DNA of 64,000 nt from RPQJ01 sp963732415. GTDB lineage: Bacteria > Pseudomonadota > Gammaproteobacteria > Steroidobacterales > Steroidobacteraceae. Below the pieces are notes generated by a model. It was not told the origin of the DNA, made no database searches, and saw only the letters and a program-made list of their open reading frames with translations. The stretch spans positions 1 to 64,000 of the forward strand of contig CAVSZK010000012.1 in NCBI GenBank assembly GCA_963732415.1. The letters are read 5' to 3'. Below, piece after piece: positions 9,893 to 23,045 of the stretch (positions within the stretch are counted from its first letter, which is position 1; every line of letters begins with the position of its first letter). Made by a program: the position numbers and the translations under genes.

Positions 9893-10786
9893 CTACACCG
9901 CCGCCGCGCCGCCTACGATCTCGGAAAGTTCCTTGGTGATCGAGGCCTGGCGGCTCTTGTTGTAGATGAGCTGCAGCTCCTCGATGATGCTCTGAGCATT
10001 GTCGGACGCCGCCTTCATGGCGACCATTCGCGCCGACTGCTCGGACGCGATGTTCTCTGCCGCCGCCTGGTACACGAAGGCCTCGAGGTACCGCACCAGC
10101 AGTTCGTCGAGAACCGTCTTGGCATCGGGCTCGTAGAGGTAATCCCAGTTGCCCTGGCCGACGTTTTCGTCTGCGAGCGATTGGCCGTCCGGAGTCTGCC
10201 AATCCTTCGGGATCGGGATCATGGTCGCGTGCATCGGCTCCTGCTTCATCGTGTTGACGAAGCGGTTGGAGTAAATATGCACTTCATCGAGCCGTCCCTC
10301 GCGGTAACCGTCGATCAGCATCTTCACCGGCCCGATCAGCCGCTCGAGCGCCGGCCGGTCGCCGTAGTTCACTATCTGAGAGACGATAGTGCCACCCATG
10401 CGGTTCACGAAGCCGAAGCCCTTGTTGCCGATGGTGCAGTACTCGACCTCGATGCCCTTCGCGATCCACTCCTTGTGCTGGTTCAGCATGACCCGCAGCA
10501 GGTTGGTGTTCAGGCCTCCGCAAAGACCCTTGTCGGTCGTGATCAGGATCGCGCCGACTCGCTTCACCGTCTCGCGGCGCGTCAGCAGCTCGTGGCGGTA
10601 TTCCGTGTTGGCCTGCGCCGCGTGCATCGCAATGGAGAGGATGCGCTGCGCGTAAGGGCGGCCCGCACGCATCCGGTCCTGCGCCTTCTTCATCTTGGAC
10701 GCGGAGACCATTTCCATCGCCTTGGTGATCTTGCGCGTGCCCTGCACGCTCTTGATCTTGACGCGAATTTCCTTGATGCCCGGCAT
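9893..10786 (-). CDS. atpG: F1Fo ATP synthase gamma subunit
   Basis: AtpG is the central rotor shaft of F1. The 297-residue protein begins [20 protein letters not shown], the conserved N-terminal helix, followed by [16 protein letters not shown]. The C-terminal helix has [18 protein letters not shown] and ends near [20 protein letters not shown], again typical. It lies 19 bp after atpA. Confidence 0.98.
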   Translation of the reverse strand: MPGIKEIRVKIKSVQGTRKITKAMEMVSASKMKKAQDRMRAGRPYAQRILSIAMHAAQANTEYRHELLTRRETVKRVGAILITTDKGLCGGLNTNLLRVMLNQHKEWIAKGIEVEYCTIGNKGFGFVNRMGGTIVSQIVNYGDRPALERLIGPVKMLIDGYREGRLDEVHIYSNRFVNTMKQEPMHATMIPIPKDWQTPDGQSLADENVGQGNWDYLYEPDAKTVLDELLVRYLEAFVYQAAAENIASEQSARMVAMKAASDNAQSIIEELQLIYNKSRQASITKELSEIVGGAAAV

Positions 10787-10805
10787 GAGTGTTCCCGCAG
10801 TCCGG

Positions 10806-12347
<1,542 letters not shown>

Positions 12348-12402
12348 GTCTGCTTTCCTCTGCGGGCCGTGGCCGTATCTGCGGCCGGGCCTGGATGATT
12401 TC

Positions 12403-12939
12403 TCAGCCGGTCAATTCGGTTTCGAGCCGTTCGAGCCGGCCCTTCATCGAGCCGTCTATAAGGAGATCGCCGGAACGCACGATCGCACCGCCGACCAGTG
12501 ACGCGTCGACACTGCAATGAAGCCGTACGTCGCGCTTCAGGCGCGTACGCAGCGCCGTCGCGAGCCGCTCTCGCTGGCGCTCGTCGAGTGCAGCGGCCGA
12601 TACAACTTCCGCGTCCACGACGTTTTCGGCCTCGGCCTTCAATTCCTCGAACTGCCCGGCAATCTCGGGCAGGAGATCGAGGCGGCCGTTCTCCGACAGC
12701 AGTGCCACGAAAGCCTTCGCGTGCGAGTCGAGCGCATCGCCGCAGATGCCGGTCACGAGCCCGGTCAGGTCCGCCCCGGTAATGCCGGGGCTGCGTTCGA
12801 GCTTCTGGAACTCCTCGCTCGCCACCACGTTGCGCGCGGTCGCGAGCCAGCCGGACCATTCCGCCACGCAGCCGGACTCGCTTGCATGCGCGAACGCCGC
12901 CCTGGCATAGGGCCTAGCTACGGTGGCTCTTTCGGCCAT
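12403..12939 (-). CDS. atpH: F1Fo ATP synthase delta subunit
   Basis: AtpH joins F1 to the peripheral stalk (OSCP-type). The 178-residue protein starts [19 protein letters not shown], the conserved N-terminal signature, and has the C-terminal segment [20 protein letters not shown] typical of the family. It lies between atpF and atpA, 34 bp after atpF. Confidence 0.96.
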   Translation of the reverse strand: MAERATVARPYARAAFAHASESGCVAEWSGWLATARNVVASEEFQKLERSPGITGADLTGLVTGICGDALDSHAKAFVALLSENGRLDLLPEIAGQFEELKAEAENVVDAEVVSAAALDERQRERLATALRTRLKRDVRLHCSVDASLVGGAIVRSGDLLIDGSMKGRLERLETELTG

Positions 12940-12973
12940 CAGTAAGTACTCCTGCGCGCGGGTGCCTCGGCCG

Positions 12974-13459
12974 TCAGGCCTTGGCGCCCTCGATCTCGGT
13001 GGCGAGCTTCTCGATCAAGTCGGCATGCGCCTTCGGATCGATCTCACGCTCGAGGAGCCGGGAAGCCCCGGCAACCGCGAGTTGCGCCACGTCCTTGCGG
13101 AGCGCGTCGCGTGCGCGGGACTGCTCGAGCTGCACTTCCTGCCGCGCGTCACCGACCAGCCGCTGGCCCTCGGCGATCGCGGTGACCCGCGCCTCGTCGA
13201 TGATCTCGTTCGACCGGCGGTTCGCCTGGTCGACGATCTTCAGCGCCTTCTCGCGTGCCTCGTTCACGATCGCCGCAGCGTCGCCGTGCGACTGCTGCAG
13301 CTCTTTCTGCCCGCGCTCGGCTGCCGCGAGACCCTCGGCAATCTTCTTCTGGCGGTCATCGACGGCCTTGACGAGCGGCGGCCAGATGAACTTCCAGGAG
13401 AACCAGATCAGGATCCCGAAGACCAGCATCTGCCCGAGCAGCGTCGCATTGATTTCCAT
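12974..13459 (-). CDS. atpF: F1Fo ATP synthase b subunit
   Basis: AtpF forms the peripheral stator dimer. The 161-residue protein has one N-terminal membrane segment (MEINATLLGQMLVFGILIWF) and a long charged coiled coil (AAERGQKELQQSHGDAAAIV and onward). Length matches the usual 156-161. It lies between atpE and atpH, 26 bp after atpE. Confidence 0.97.
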   Translation of the reverse strand: MEINATLLGQMLVFGILIWFSWKFIWPPLVKAVDDRQKKIAEGLAAAERGQKELQQSHGDAAAIVNEAREKALKIVDQANRRSNEIIDEARVTAIAEGQRLVGDARQEVQLEQSRARDALRKDVAQLAVAGASRLLEREIDPKAHADLIEKLATEIEGAKA

Positions 13460-13485
13460 GGCGACGTCCTCGCGTCAGGTGGCGG

Positions 13486-13761
<276 letters not shown>

Positions 13762-13804
13762 TCAACTCCTGGCGGAAGTGCGGTTGCTTGAACGTGAATA
13801 CGGG

Positions 13805-14626
<822 letters not shown>

Positions 14627-15043
14627 TTATCCGGTCGGACCCATGCCTTGTTTCGTTGTCACCTGCCCGCCTGCGCGAACAGCCCCAATCCAGTACCCGA
14701 TGAAGGTCGCCGCATACGCCGCTATCAGCGGCACCGCATCGACCTTCGGCGACCGGAGCGCCACTAGCAGCGCCGCGATCGTGAAACCCACCTTCACGAG
14801 CCAGCCCGAGAAGAAGCTCATGGCCACTCGTCCGAGACCCGTCCCTTCGCCGTGGCGCAGCATCGCGAAGGCCATCAGAGCCGTCGCAATCGTGCCGATT
14901 CCGGCGCCCGCGAGTGCGGAACCCGCAGCCCGGGGCCCCCACGCTACGAGACAGGCGATCGACACCACCGTCCCCAGCGCGACCTGACCGAGCACCACGG
15001 CCACCGCCTGGCGCCGACCCACCTGGACGTCGACGTTGCTCAA
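14627..15043 (-). CDS. atpI: ATP synthase subunit I
   Basis: AtpI is a small membrane protein thought to help assemble the c-ring. The 138-residue protein has four hydrophobic segments (VVLGQVALGTVVSIACLVAW, AGIGTIATALMAFAML, VGFTIAALLVAL, PLIAAYAATFIGYWIGAV) and opens the operon, as in other gammaproteobacteria. The operon promoter should lie in the 15044-15548 gap. Confidence 0.9.
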   Translation of the reverse strand: MSNVDVQVGRRQAVAVVLGQVALGTVVSIACLVAWGPRAAGSALAGAGIGTIATALMAFAMLRHGEGTGLGRVAMSFFSGWLVKVGFTIAALLVALRSPKVDAVPLIAAYAATFIGYWIGAVRAGGQVTTKQGMGPTG

Positions 15044-15548
15044 TCCTTCACCAATTCTCCGGGCAACAAAAAAGCCACGTCATGTGCCGGGCTCTCCGGC
15101 CACGGGTGGCAATTCATACCGTTACCCGGGCGGGCCACACCCCGTGGCGCGGCGTCCGGAAGGCCGACGATTATATCTGGTCTTTTTGCAGTGCTTCAAT
15201 CGAGTGCAGGCCTGTGGATAACCGAGGCTTGCGGCCTCGCGAGTATTCGCTTCTACCCTTCAGGCCGCTCAACGTCCGCCGCGCGGAAAGCTGCCACTCG
15301 TCGTGGGCGATGATCCACCAGGTTGCTCGACCAAGTACTGGACCGCCCAGCCGACCGGACTCGGGCGCCCAGCGACCGCCGGGCCGGCCAAGCATTTATT
15401 ATTGTATTTAACTTGAAAAAATAAATAAATTATCTATTACATACAGATACTTACTAAACAATATTGCACTTTTCTTGAATGATAAAATAGCGCGGAATTG
15501 CCCCTGTCTCAGCCGGAGTGGCCGTATGAGCCGGCCACGCCGAGTCCG
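15044..15548. promoter_or_regulatory. parB-atpI intergenic region with DnaA box and AT-rich tract
   Basis: This 505-bp gap has no supported gene. It holds a perfect DnaA box in reverse orientation, TGTGGATAA, at 15213-15221, and a strikingly AT-rich tract at about 15395-15495 inside otherwise GC-rich DNA. It is upstream of atpI and must contain the atp operon promoter, and it follows the parB stop. A DnaA-regulated promoter or a second origin-like element are both possible; only one clear box is visible. Confidence 0.6.
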
Positions 15549-16454
15549 CTACTGGATGTGCTCGAGGATGCCGTCGAGCTCGTCCAGGCTGTTATAGCTG
15601 ATGACGAGTTTGCCGCGGCCCTTGCCGGTGTGTTGCAGCTGGACCTTCGCGCCGAGCTTCCCCGCGAGGTCACGCTCGAGCTTGTCGACGTTCGGGTCCC
15701 TGCCCGTCGTTTCGCGCCCGGGATCCGCGCTTTTCGGGGCGAGCATGCGACGCACCAGCGCCTCGGTCTCGCGCACTGAAAGGCCCTTATGGGCCACCAG
15801 CGCGGCGACCTCGACCTGCTGGCGCGGGGCAGTGAGGCCGAGCAATGCGCGGGCGTGTCCCATCTCGATCTGCCGTTGCTCGACCAGCGACTTCACTTCA
15901 TCGGCCAGCTCGAGCAGGCGCAGCAGGTTGCTGACGGCGGCCCGCGATCGGCCGACCGCGTCTGCCGCGGACTGGTGGGTCATCTCGAACTCGCGAATCA
16001 GTCGGTCCAGTGCACGAGCCTCTTCGAGCGGATTCAGGTTCTCGCGCTGGATGTTTTCGATCAGCGACATCGCCACCGCAGCCTCGTCCGGCACGTGGCG
16101 TATCACGGCAGCGATCTGGTGCAACCCGGCCATCTGCGCGGCGCGCCAGCGTCGTTCTCCGGCGATGATCTCGTAGCGCTGTTCCTCGCCCGCGCGTTGG
16201 GCCATCACGGGTCGCACGACGATCGGCTGCACGACGCCCTGGGCGCGGATCGAGTCTGCGAGTTGCTGCAGGCTCTCGGGTCGCATGTCGAGCCGCGGCT
16301 GGTAGCGGCCGCGCTGCAGAAGGTCCACAGGAATATGGGCCAGCCCCTCCTCGGCGCGCGACTTGGGCGCGGCCGGTTCCTGATCCGGGGCCGTGGTCGG
16401 TTTGCCGAGCAGGGCCTCGAGGCCCCTGCCGAGCGAGGGTCGCTTGCTTGCCAT
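15549..16454 (-). CDS. parB: Chromosome partitioning protein ParB
   Basis: ParB binds parS sites, spreads on DNA as a CTP-dependent clamp and works with ParA to segregate the origin region. The 301-residue protein starts MASKRPSLGRGLEALLG, has the ParB/Srx-type motif GERRWRAAQMAGL, the SLIENIQRENLNPLEEARAL segment and a helix-turn-helix (SAADAVGRSRAAVSNLLRLL). The C-terminal dimerisation region ends with GKLVISYNSLDELDGILEHI. Two parS-like palindromes lie in recF, about 32 kb away in this window. The gene lies 85 bp after parA. Confidence 0.97.
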   Translation of the reverse strand: MASKRPSLGRGLEALLGKPTTAPDQEPAAPKSRAEEGLAHIPVDLLQRGRYQPRLDMRPESLQQLADSIRAQGVVQPIVVRPVMAQRAGEEQRYEIIAGERRWRAAQMAGLHQIAAVIRHVPDEAAVAMSLIENIQRENLNPLEEARALDRLIREFEMTHQSAADAVGRSRAAVSNLLRLLELADEVKSLVEQRQIEMGHARALLGLTAPRQQVEVAALVAHKGLSVRETEALVRRMLAPKSADPGRETTGRDPNVDKLERDLAGKLGAKVQLQHTGKGRGKLVISYNSLDELDGILEHIQ

Positions 16455-16539
16455 AGTTCCGGGAGTTTAGCGGATCGAAACTCGCGGCTCGCTGGGAATT
16501 AGGCCGAGCCCGGGCGCCTGGCGCTGGCCAGTCGACAGG

Positions 16540-17388
16540 CTAAGGTATCGGCTGGCCGTCGCCACCCATCGAGCCTTCGTCGTCGCCGGTCAGCTGTACG
16601 TCCTGTTCGCCGGCCGACGGACCTTCCTCGTCGCGACGGATCAACTCGCCGGCGAGCGCGAGGTAGGCGAGCGCGCCGCGTGAGTCCTTGTCATGGAACA
16701 TGGCGGCCTTGCCGAAACTTGGCGCCTCGGCGAGGCGCACGTTGCGCGGGATGACGGTACGAAAGACCTTGTCGCCGAAATGCATGATCAGCTGCGCGGA
16801 AACCTCGTTCGAGAGGTTGTTACGCGGGTCGAACATCGTGCGCAGGATGCCCTCGAGCGTCAGGTCCGGGTTTACGCTGGCACGGATCTGATCAATGGTG
16901 CCCATCAGCGCCGAGAGTCCCTCGAGCGCGTAATACTCGCACTGCATCGGGACCAGCACGGTGTCGGCCGCAACCAGCGCATTCAGCGTCAGCAGGTTCA
17001 GCGCCGGCGGGCAGTCGATGATGATCACGTCGTAGAGGCCCCGCATCGGCCGAAGCGCGTTCCTGAGCCGGACCTCGCGCCCGATCTTGCTCATCAGCTG
17101 CACTTCGGCCGCAACGAGGTCCTGGTTGCCGGGCACCACGGCAAAGCCGCCCGGCTCGACCGGCAGCAGCGCGGCGGCCATTTCACAGTCGCCGAGCAGC
17201 ACGTCGGTCATCGAGTAGCGCAGGTTGCTCTTGTCCACACCGCAACCCATGGTCGCGTTGCCCTGGGGATCGCTGTCGACCAGCAGCACCTTGCGCTTGG
17301 TCGCGGCCAGCGATGCGGCAAGATTGACGGCGGTGGTGGTCTTTCCGACCCCGCCCTTCTGGTTGGCAACGGCAATGACGCGTTTCAT
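16540..17388 (-). CDS. parA: Chromosome partitioning ATPase ParA
   Basis: ParA is a Walker-type ATPase that binds nucleoid DNA and moves ParB-parS complexes. The 282-residue protein has the deviant Walker A motif [17 protein letters not shown] at the start, [11 protein letters not shown], and the Walker B strand [19 protein letters not shown]. An acidic tail after residue about 258 is slightly longer than in many homologues. It lies 19 bp after rsmG and before parB. Confidence 0.97.
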   Translation of the reverse strand: MKRVIAVANQKGGVGKTTTAVNLAASLAATKRKVLLVDSDPQGNATMGCGVDKSNLRYSMTDVLLGDCEMAAALLPVEPGGFAVVPGNQDLVAAEVQLMSKIGREVRLRNALRPMRGLYDVIIIDCPPALNLLTLNALVAADTVLVPMQCEYYALEGLSALMGTIDQIRASVNPDLTLEGILRTMFDPRNNLSNEVSAQLIMHFGDKVFRTVIPRNVRLAEAPSFGKAAMFHDKDSRGALAYLALAGELIRRDEEGPSAGEQDVQLTGDDEGSMGGDGQPIP

Positions 17389-17407
17389 GGGGCGAGGATA
17401 GCCGCGA

Positions 17408-18037
17408 TCAGGCGGCTTTGTCGTGCGACCGGCAGAGTTCCACGACGTGGCGCTCTTCTGCGAGCCCGGGCACCGCGAGCTTGTGCACGGCCGCGACCTT
17501 CCAGCCGCTCAGCTTCTTCGCCAGTTCCTCTTCTGGGAACCGGCCCTTCATTGCGAGCAGGCGCCCGTTGCCGGCAACCAGCGCCCCGGCGTTTTTCACC
17601 AGGTCAGCCAGCGGGCCGACCGCCCGCGCGAGCACCGTGTCGTAGCGAACCGCCGGCTTCCATGCCTCGGCACGCGCCTGGACGACTTCGACATTGGTGA
17701 GCTCGAGCGTGTCGCGCACGTGCTCGAGAAAGCGGCATTTCTTGCCGGTGGACTCGATCAGCGCGAACTGCACCTCGGGCATCACGATCGCGAGCGGAAT
17801 TCCTGGAAACCCGGCGCCGCTGCCTACGTCGGCAATCCGTCCGCCGCGCAGGTAGGGAATCACACTCAGGCTGTCGAGCACGTGCTTGGTCAACTGCTGC
17901 TCGCGATCGCGGATTGCCGTGAGGTTCATGCGCTCGCCCCACTCGTCCATCAGGTCGAGATGGGCGATGAGCTTCGCGGCCTGCTCCGGCGTGAGTTCCA
18001 CGCCGAGCTCGCGGGCGCCATCAGTAATAGGGAACAC
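17408..18037 (-). CDS. rsmG: 16S rRNA (guanine-527-N7)-methyltransferase RsmG
   Basis: RsmG (GidB) methylates G527 of 16S rRNA using S-adenosylmethionine. The 209-residue protein has the [20 protein letters not shown] segment, SAM-binding [17 protein letters not shown] and the later strand [15 protein letters not shown]. Its start overlaps the end of prpF by 17 bp, so translation is probably coupled to a catabolic gene rather than to mnmG, the usual neighbour, which is about 18 kb away here. Confidence 0.97.
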   Translation of the reverse strand: MFPITDGARELGVELTPEQAAKLIAHLDLMDEWGERMNLTAIRDREQQLTKHVLDSLSVIPYLRGGRIADVGSGAGFPGIPLAIVMPEVQFALIESTGKKCRFLEHVRDTLELTNVEVVQARAEAWKPAVRYDTVLARAVGPLADLVKNAGALVAGNGRLLAMKGRFPEEELAKKLSGWKVAAVHKLAVPGLAEERHVVELCRSHDKAA

Positions 18038-19214
18038 GGACCCAGCCTTCCATCAGCACCCGGGCGCTGCGGCTCATGATGGCCTTTGTTACCGTCCACT
18101 GGCCGTCAACCTGCCGCGCTTCCGCGCCGACCCGCAAGGTGCCCGATGGGTGGCCGAAGCGCACCACGCTGCGCGCGCTGCCGCCGGCCGCGAGATTGAC
18201 CAGCGTGCCCGGAATCGCGGCGGCAGTTCCGATGGCAACAGCCGCCGTGCCCATCATCGCGTGGTGCAACTTGCCCATGGAGAGAGCGCGCACCAGCAAT
18301 TCGATGTCCTTGGCTTCGACGCGCTTCCCGCTCGACGATACGTAACTGGCGGGTTTCGCCACGAACGCGACTTTCGGCGTGTGCTGGCGCGTCGCTGCTT
18401 CCTCGACCCGCTTGATCAGGCCCATGCGCACCGCGCCATGGGCGCGAATGTCCTCGAACATCGCAAGCGCCCGGGCGTCACCGTTGATCGCGTCCTGCAA
18501 CTCGGTGCCGGTGTAGCCGATGGCGTCCGCGTTCACGAAGATGGTCGGGATGCCGGCGTTGATCATCGTGGCTTTCAAGGTGCCGAGGCCCGGTACCTCG
18601 AGCTCGTCCACCAGCTTGCCGGTGGGGAACATCGAACCACCGGCGTCGCCCTCGCCCTCATCGGCCGGGTTCATGAATTCAACCTGGATTTCCGCGGCGG
18701 GAAAGGTCACTCCGTCGAGCTCAAAATCCCCGGTCTCCTGCACCTCGCCATTTGTCATGGGCACGTGCGCGACGATGGTCTTGCCGATGTTCGACTGCCA
18801 GATTCTTACGACCGCAATGCCGTCTTTCGGCACGCGGGCCGCGTCCAAGAGGCCGTTGGCGATCGCGAACGGTCCGACGGCTGCCGAGAGATTGCCGCAG
18901 TTTCCACTCCAGTCAACGAACGCCTTGTCGATCGACACCTGTCCGAACAGGTAGTCGACGTCGTGATCAGGCCGGCTGCTCTTCGACAGGATTACGGTCT
19001 TGCTGGTGCTCGAAGTTGCGCCGCCCATGCCGTCGATCTGCTTGCCGTAGGGATCGGGGCTGCCGATGACGCGCAGCAACAACTCGTCGCGCGCCGCACC
19101 CGGCAACTGTGCTGCCTCGGGCAGGTCCTCGAGTCGGAAGAACACGCCCTTGCTGGTGCCACCACGCATGTAGGTGGCGGGGATCCTGATCTGTGGGGCC
19201 TGGGGCATGGTCAC
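18021..19214 (-). CDS. prpF: 2-methylaconitate cis-trans isomerase PrpF
   Basis: PrpF isomerises the methylaconitate made by AcnD so that hydration can proceed to 2-methylisocitrate. The 397-residue protein has the N-terminal signature ATYMRGGTSKGVFFRLEDLP and the GQVSIDKAFVDWSGNCGNLS motif with the conserved Cys. The start is either GTG 19214, overlapping the acnD stop as GTGA, or ATG 19208, two codons on. It forms one operon with acnD, prpC and prpB upstream and rsmG-parA-parB downstream. Confidence 0.95.
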   Translation of the reverse strand: MTMPQAPQIRIPATYMRGGTSKGVFFRLEDLPEAAQLPGAARDELLLRVIGSPDPYGKQIDGMGGATSSTSKTVILSKSSRPDHDVDYLFGQVSIDKAFVDWSGNCGNLSAAVGPFAIANGLLDAARVPKDGIAVVRIWQSNIGKTIVAHVPMTNGEVQETGDFELDGVTFPAAEIQVEFMNPADEGEGDAGGSMFPTGKLVDELEVPGLGTLKATMINAGIPTIFVNADAIGYTGTELQDAINGDARALAMFEDIRAHGAVRMGLIKRVEEAATRQHTPKVAFVAKPASYVSSSGKRVEAKDIELLVRALSMGKLHHAMMGTAAVAIGTAAAIPGTLVNLAAGGSARSVVRFGHPSGTLRVGAEARQVDGQWTVTKAIMSRSARVLMEGWVRVPYY

Positions 19215-21805
19215 GCCACCGCAGCCGACTCCAGGAAGTCCCGCGCGAAACGCTGCAGCACTCCGCCGGCCTCGTAGATCGAGACTTCTTCGGCGGTGTC
19301 CAGTCGGCAGGTCACCGGCACTTCCACGCGCTCACCGCCCCGTCGGGCGATCACCAGCGTGAGCGTTGAACCCGGCTTGCGCTCGCCCGTCACGTCGTAG
19401 GTCTCGGTACCGTCGATAGCAAGCGTCTTGCGGTTCACGCCGCGCTTGAACTCGAGCGGCAGCACGCCCATCCCGATCAGGTTCGTGCGGTGGATGCGTT
19501 CGAACCCCTCGGCCACGATGGCTTCCACGCCGGCGAGCCGCACACCCTTGGCCGCCCAGTCGCGCGACGAACCCTGGCCGTAATCGGCGCCCGCGACAAT
19601 GATCAACGGCTGCCTGCGCTCCATGTAGATTTCGATCGCTTCCCACATGCGCATCACATTGCCGTCCGGCTCGACGCGCGCCAGCGATCCTTTCTTCACC
19701 TCGCCATCGATCACCGCCATCTCGTTGGTGAGCGTCGGATTGGCAAATGTCGCGCGCTGCGCGGTGAGGTGATCGCCGCGGTGTGTCGCGTAGGAATTGA
19801 AGTCCTCTTCCGGCAGGCCCATCCTGGCCAGGTACGCACCCGCGGCACTGTTTAGCAGGATGGCGTTCGAGGGCGAGAGGTGATCGGTGGTGATGTTGTC
19901 GCCCAGCACCGCCAGTGGTCGCATTCCCTTGAGCGTGCGCTCGCCGGCCAGTGCGCCTTCCCAGTAGGGTGGACGGCGGATGTAGGTGCTCATCGGCCGC
20001 CATTCGTACAGCGGGCTGATCTTCTCGCCGCTGGCCACCCGGACCGTGAACATTGGATCGTAGACTTTGCGGAACTGCTCCGGCTTGACGCTGGAGGCGA
20101 CCACGGCGTCGATTTCGATATCGCTCGGCCAGATGTCCTTGAGCGTCACCGGCTTGCCTTCCGCGTCGGTGCCCAGCACGTCCTTCTCGATGTCGAAGCG
20201 GATCGTGCCCGCGATGGCATAGGCCACGACCAGCGGCGGCGAGGCCAGGAACGCCTGCTTGGCATATGGATGGATGCGGCCGTCGAAGTTGCGGTTGCCC
20301 GAGAGTACCGCCGTCGCATACAGGTCGCGGTCGATGATCTCCTGCTGGATCTTCGGATCCAGTGCGCCGCTCATGCCGTTGCAGGTGGTGCAGGCGAAGG
20401 CCACGATTCCGAATCCGAGCTTCTCCAGCTCCGGCAACAGCTTCGCTTCTTCCAGATACAGCTGCACGGCCTTGGAGCCGGGAGCAAGTGACGACTTCAC
20501 CCAGGGCTTGCGGGTCAGTCCCCTGGCATTGGCATTGCGCGCCAGCAGGCCGGCGGCAATCACGTTGCGCGGGTTGCTGGTATTCGTGCACGAGGTGATG
20601 GCGGCGATGATCACCGCGCCGTCGGGCATCTGCCCCGGCTTTTCTTCCCACTTGCCCGCGACGCCGCGTGCGGTGAGGTCGGAGGTCGGCAGCCGCTTGT
20701 GCGGATTGGACGGTCCCGCCATGTTGCGGACCACCGTGGACAGGTCGAACCTGAGCACTCGCTCGTATTCCGCTGTCGCGAGCGCATCGGCCCACAGCCC
20801 GGTTTCCATTGCGTAGAGCTCGACCAGCTTCACCTGCTCATCGGCGCGGCCGGTGAGCTTCAGGTAGTCGATCGTCTGCCGGTCGATGAAGAACATCGCC
20901 GCCGTGGCACCGTATTCGGGTGCCATGTTGGAAATCGTCGCGCGGTCACCGAGCGTGAGCACGGACGCTCCTTCACCGAAGAACTCGAGATACGCACCGA
21001 CCACTTTTTCCTTGCGCAGGAACTCGGTCAGCGCGAGTACTACGTCGGTGGCGGTGATGCCCGGCGCAGGCCTGCCGGAGAGCTCGACGCCGACGATGTC
21101 CGGCAGCCGCATCCACGAGGCGCGGCCGAGCATCACGCTCTCCGCCTCGAGGCCGCCGACGCCGATCGCGATCACGCCGAGCGCGTCCACGTGTGGCGTG
21201 TGGCTGTCGGTGCCGACCAGCGTGTCCGGGAACGCTACGCCGTCCTTTGCGTGTATCACTGGCGACATTCGCTCCAGGTTGATCTGGTGCATGATGCCGT
21301 TGCCCGGCGGGATCACGTCGATGTTCCGGAACGCCTTCCGGGTCCAGTCGATGAAGTGGAAGCGGTCTTCGTTGCGGCGATCCTCGATCGCACGGTTCTT
21401 CGCGAATGCGTCTTTCTCGAATCCACCGTGCTCGACCGCCAGCGAGTGATCGACGATCAACTGCACCGGCACCACCGGATTGACCTTGGCCGGATCGCCG
21501 CCCTGCTCGGCGATCGCGTCGCGAAGCCCGGCGAGGTCCACCAGCGCGGTCTGCCCGAGGATGTCATGGCAGACCACGCGCGCCGGGAACCACGGGAAGT
21601 CCAGGTCGCGTCGGCGCTCGATCAGCTGGCGCAGCGACGCGTCCAGCGTCGCCGGATCGCAACGCCGCACCAGGTTTTCGGCCAGCACGCGCGAGGTGTA
21701 GGGCAGGCGATCCCAGGCACCGGGCTTGATTGCATCGACCGCTTCGCGAGCGTCGAAGTAATCCAGCGTCGTGCCGGGCAGGGGCTTGCGGTACGCCTCG
21801 TTCAC
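19211..21805 (-). CDS. acnD: 2-methylcitrate dehydratase, Fe/S-dependent (AcnD)
   Basis: AcnD is the aconitase-type enzyme that dehydrates 2-methylcitrate in propionate degradation, acting with PrpF. GTG 21805, six bases past the prpC stop, gives VNEAYRKPLPGTTLDYFDAR and 864 residues, the normal AcnD length; upstream parts of the open frame are antisense shadow of prpC. Iron-sulfur cysteines are in AAITSCTNTSNPRNVIAAG and FACTTCNGMSGALDP. The swivel domain with GADYGQGSSRDWAAKGVRL is complete. Presence of prpF next door distinguishes AcnD from a general aconitase. Confidence 0.95.
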   Translation of the reverse strand: MNEAYRKPLPGTTLDYFDAREAVDAIKPGAWDRLPYTSRVLAENLVRRCDPATLDASLRQLIERRRDLDFPWFPARVVCHDILGQTALVDLAGLRDAIAEQGGDPAKVNPVVPVQLIVDHSLAVEHGGFEKDAFAKNRAIEDRRNEDRFHFIDWTRKAFRNIDVIPPGNGIMHQINLERMSPVIHAKDGVAFPDTLVGTDSHTPHVDALGVIAIGVGGLEAESVMLGRASWMRLPDIVGVELSGRPAPGITATDVVLALTEFLRKEKVVGAYLEFFGEGASVLTLGDRATISNMAPEYGATAAMFFIDRQTIDYLKLTGRADEQVKLVELYAMETGLWADALATAEYERVLRFDLSTVVRNMAGPSNPHKRLPTSDLTARGVAGKWEEKPGQMPDGAVIIAAITSCTNTSNPRNVIAAGLLARNANARGLTRKPWVKSSLAPGSKAVQLYLEEAKLLPELEKLGFGIVAFACTTCNGMSGALDPKIQQEIIDRDLYATAVLSGNRNFDGRIHPYAKQAFLASPPLVVAYAIAGTIRFDIEKDVLGTDAEGKPVTLKDIWPSDIEIDAVVASSVKPEQFRKVYDPMFTVRVASGEKISPLYEWRPMSTYIRRPPYWEGALAGERTLKGMRPLAVLGDNITTDHLSPSNAILLNSAAGAYLARMGLPEEDFNSYATHRGDHLTAQRATFANPTLTNEMAVIDGEVKKGSLARVEPDGNVMRMWEAIEIYMERRQPLIIVAGADYGQGSSRDWAAKGVRLAGVEAIVAEGFERIHRTNLIGMGVLPLEFKRGVNRKTLAIDGTETYDVTGERKPGSTLTLVIARRGGERVEVPVTCRLDTAEEVSIYEAGGVLQRFARDFLESAAVA

Positions 21806-21810
21806 GCTCG

Positions 21811-22968
21811 TCAGCCGCGCTTCGCGATCGGCACGAACTTCTGGTCCTCTGGACCGGTGTAGTTCGCGCTCGGACGGATGATCTTGCCGTCGATGCGCTG
21901 CTCGATGACGTGCGCGCTCCAACCGGTGGTGCGGGAGATCACGAACAGCGGCGTGAACATGGCGGTGGGCACACCCATCATGTGGTAGGACACCGCGCTG
22001 AACCAGTCGAGGTTCGGAAACATCTTCTTGATGTCCCACATCACGGTCTCGAGCCGCTCGGCGATGTCGAACATCTTCATGTCGCCGGCTTCCTTCGAAA
22101 GGCCGCGCGCGACGCCCTTGATTACCTCATTGCGCGGATCACCGATCGTGTAGACCGGGTGGCCAAAGCCGATGACCACCTGCTTGGCCTCGACGCGCTT
22201 CCTGATGTCTGCCTCGGCCTCGTCGGGGCCCTCGTAGCGCTTCTGCACCTCGAATGCGACCTCGTTCGCGCCGCCGTGCTTCGGACCGCGCAGCGCGCCG
22301 ATCGCGCCAGTGATGCATGAGTACATATCGGAGCCGGTGCCGGCGATCACGCGCGCCGTGAACGTCGAGGCGTTGAACTCGTGCTCGGCGTACAGGTTCA
22401 GCGACACGTGCATCGCCTTGACCCAGGACTCCGGCGGCGGGCGTCGGTGCAGCAGGTGCAGGAAGTGCCCACCGACGCTGTCGTCGTCGGTCTCGACGTT
22501 GATGCGCTGGCCGGAGTGGCTGTAGTGGTACCAGTAGCACAGCATCGAGCCGAAGCTCGCGATCAGCCGATCGGCGATGTCACGGGCGCCTGCGGTGTTG
22601 TGATCTTCCTTCTCGGGAAGCGCGCAGCCGAGCACCGAGGCGCCGGTGCGCATCACGTCCATCGGGTGGCTTGCGGCGGGCAGCGCCTCGAGTGCCGAGC
22701 GAACGGCTACCGGGAGGCCGCGGAGCCGCTTCAGCTTCGTCTTGTAACCGGCGAGTTCGGCCTTGTTCGGCAGCTTGCCGTGCACCAGCAGGTAGGAAAC
22801 CTCCTCGAATTCGCAGCCGTCCGCGAGGTCGAGGATGTCATATCCGCGGTAGTGCAGGTCGTTGCCGCTGCGGCCGACGGTACAGAGCGCCGTATTGCCG
22901 GCGGTCACGCCGGACAGGGCGACGGATTTCTTGGGCTTGAAGCCACTGGCGGTGGAATCGCTGCTCAT
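21811..22968 (-). CDS. prpC: 2-methylcitrate synthase
   Basis: PrpC condenses propionyl-CoA with oxaloacetate. The 385-residue protein is a short-type citrate synthase ([20 protein letters not shown]) with [40 protein letters not shown] and [20 protein letters not shown], which carry the catalytic His and Asp region. The operon setting between prpB and acnD identifies it as methylcitrate rather than citrate synthase. Confidence 0.96.
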   Translation of the reverse strand: MSSDSTASGFKPKKSVALSGVTAGNTALCTVGRSGNDLHYRGYDILDLADGCEFEEVSYLLVHGKLPNKAELAGYKTKLKRLRGLPVAVRSALEALPAASHPMDVMRTGASVLGCALPEKEDHNTAGARDIADRLIASFGSMLCYWYHYSHSGQRINVETDDDSVGGHFLHLLHRRPPPESWVKAMHVSLNLYAEHEFNASTFTARVIAGTGSDMYSCITGAIGALRGPKHGGANEVAFEVQKRYEGPDEAEADIRKRVEAKQVVIGFGHPVYTIGDPRNEVIKGVARGLSKEAGDMKMFDIAERLETVMWDIKKMFPNLDWFSAVSYHMMGVPTAMFTPLFVISRTTGWSAHVIEQRIDGKIIRPSANYTGPEDQKFVPIAKRG

Positions 22969-23045
22969 TTCTTGGCTCCTCGTCGCGGTCTACGTGTGTG
23001 TAAATGTCGTGTGCGGAAACTGCCGGGCATTCCCTGGGCAAATCG

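Noticed and set aside
19332..20795. 487-codon minus-strand frame inside acnD in another reading frame
   Set aside because: Lies wholly within acnD in a shifted frame, composition is Arg-rich and has no motifs.
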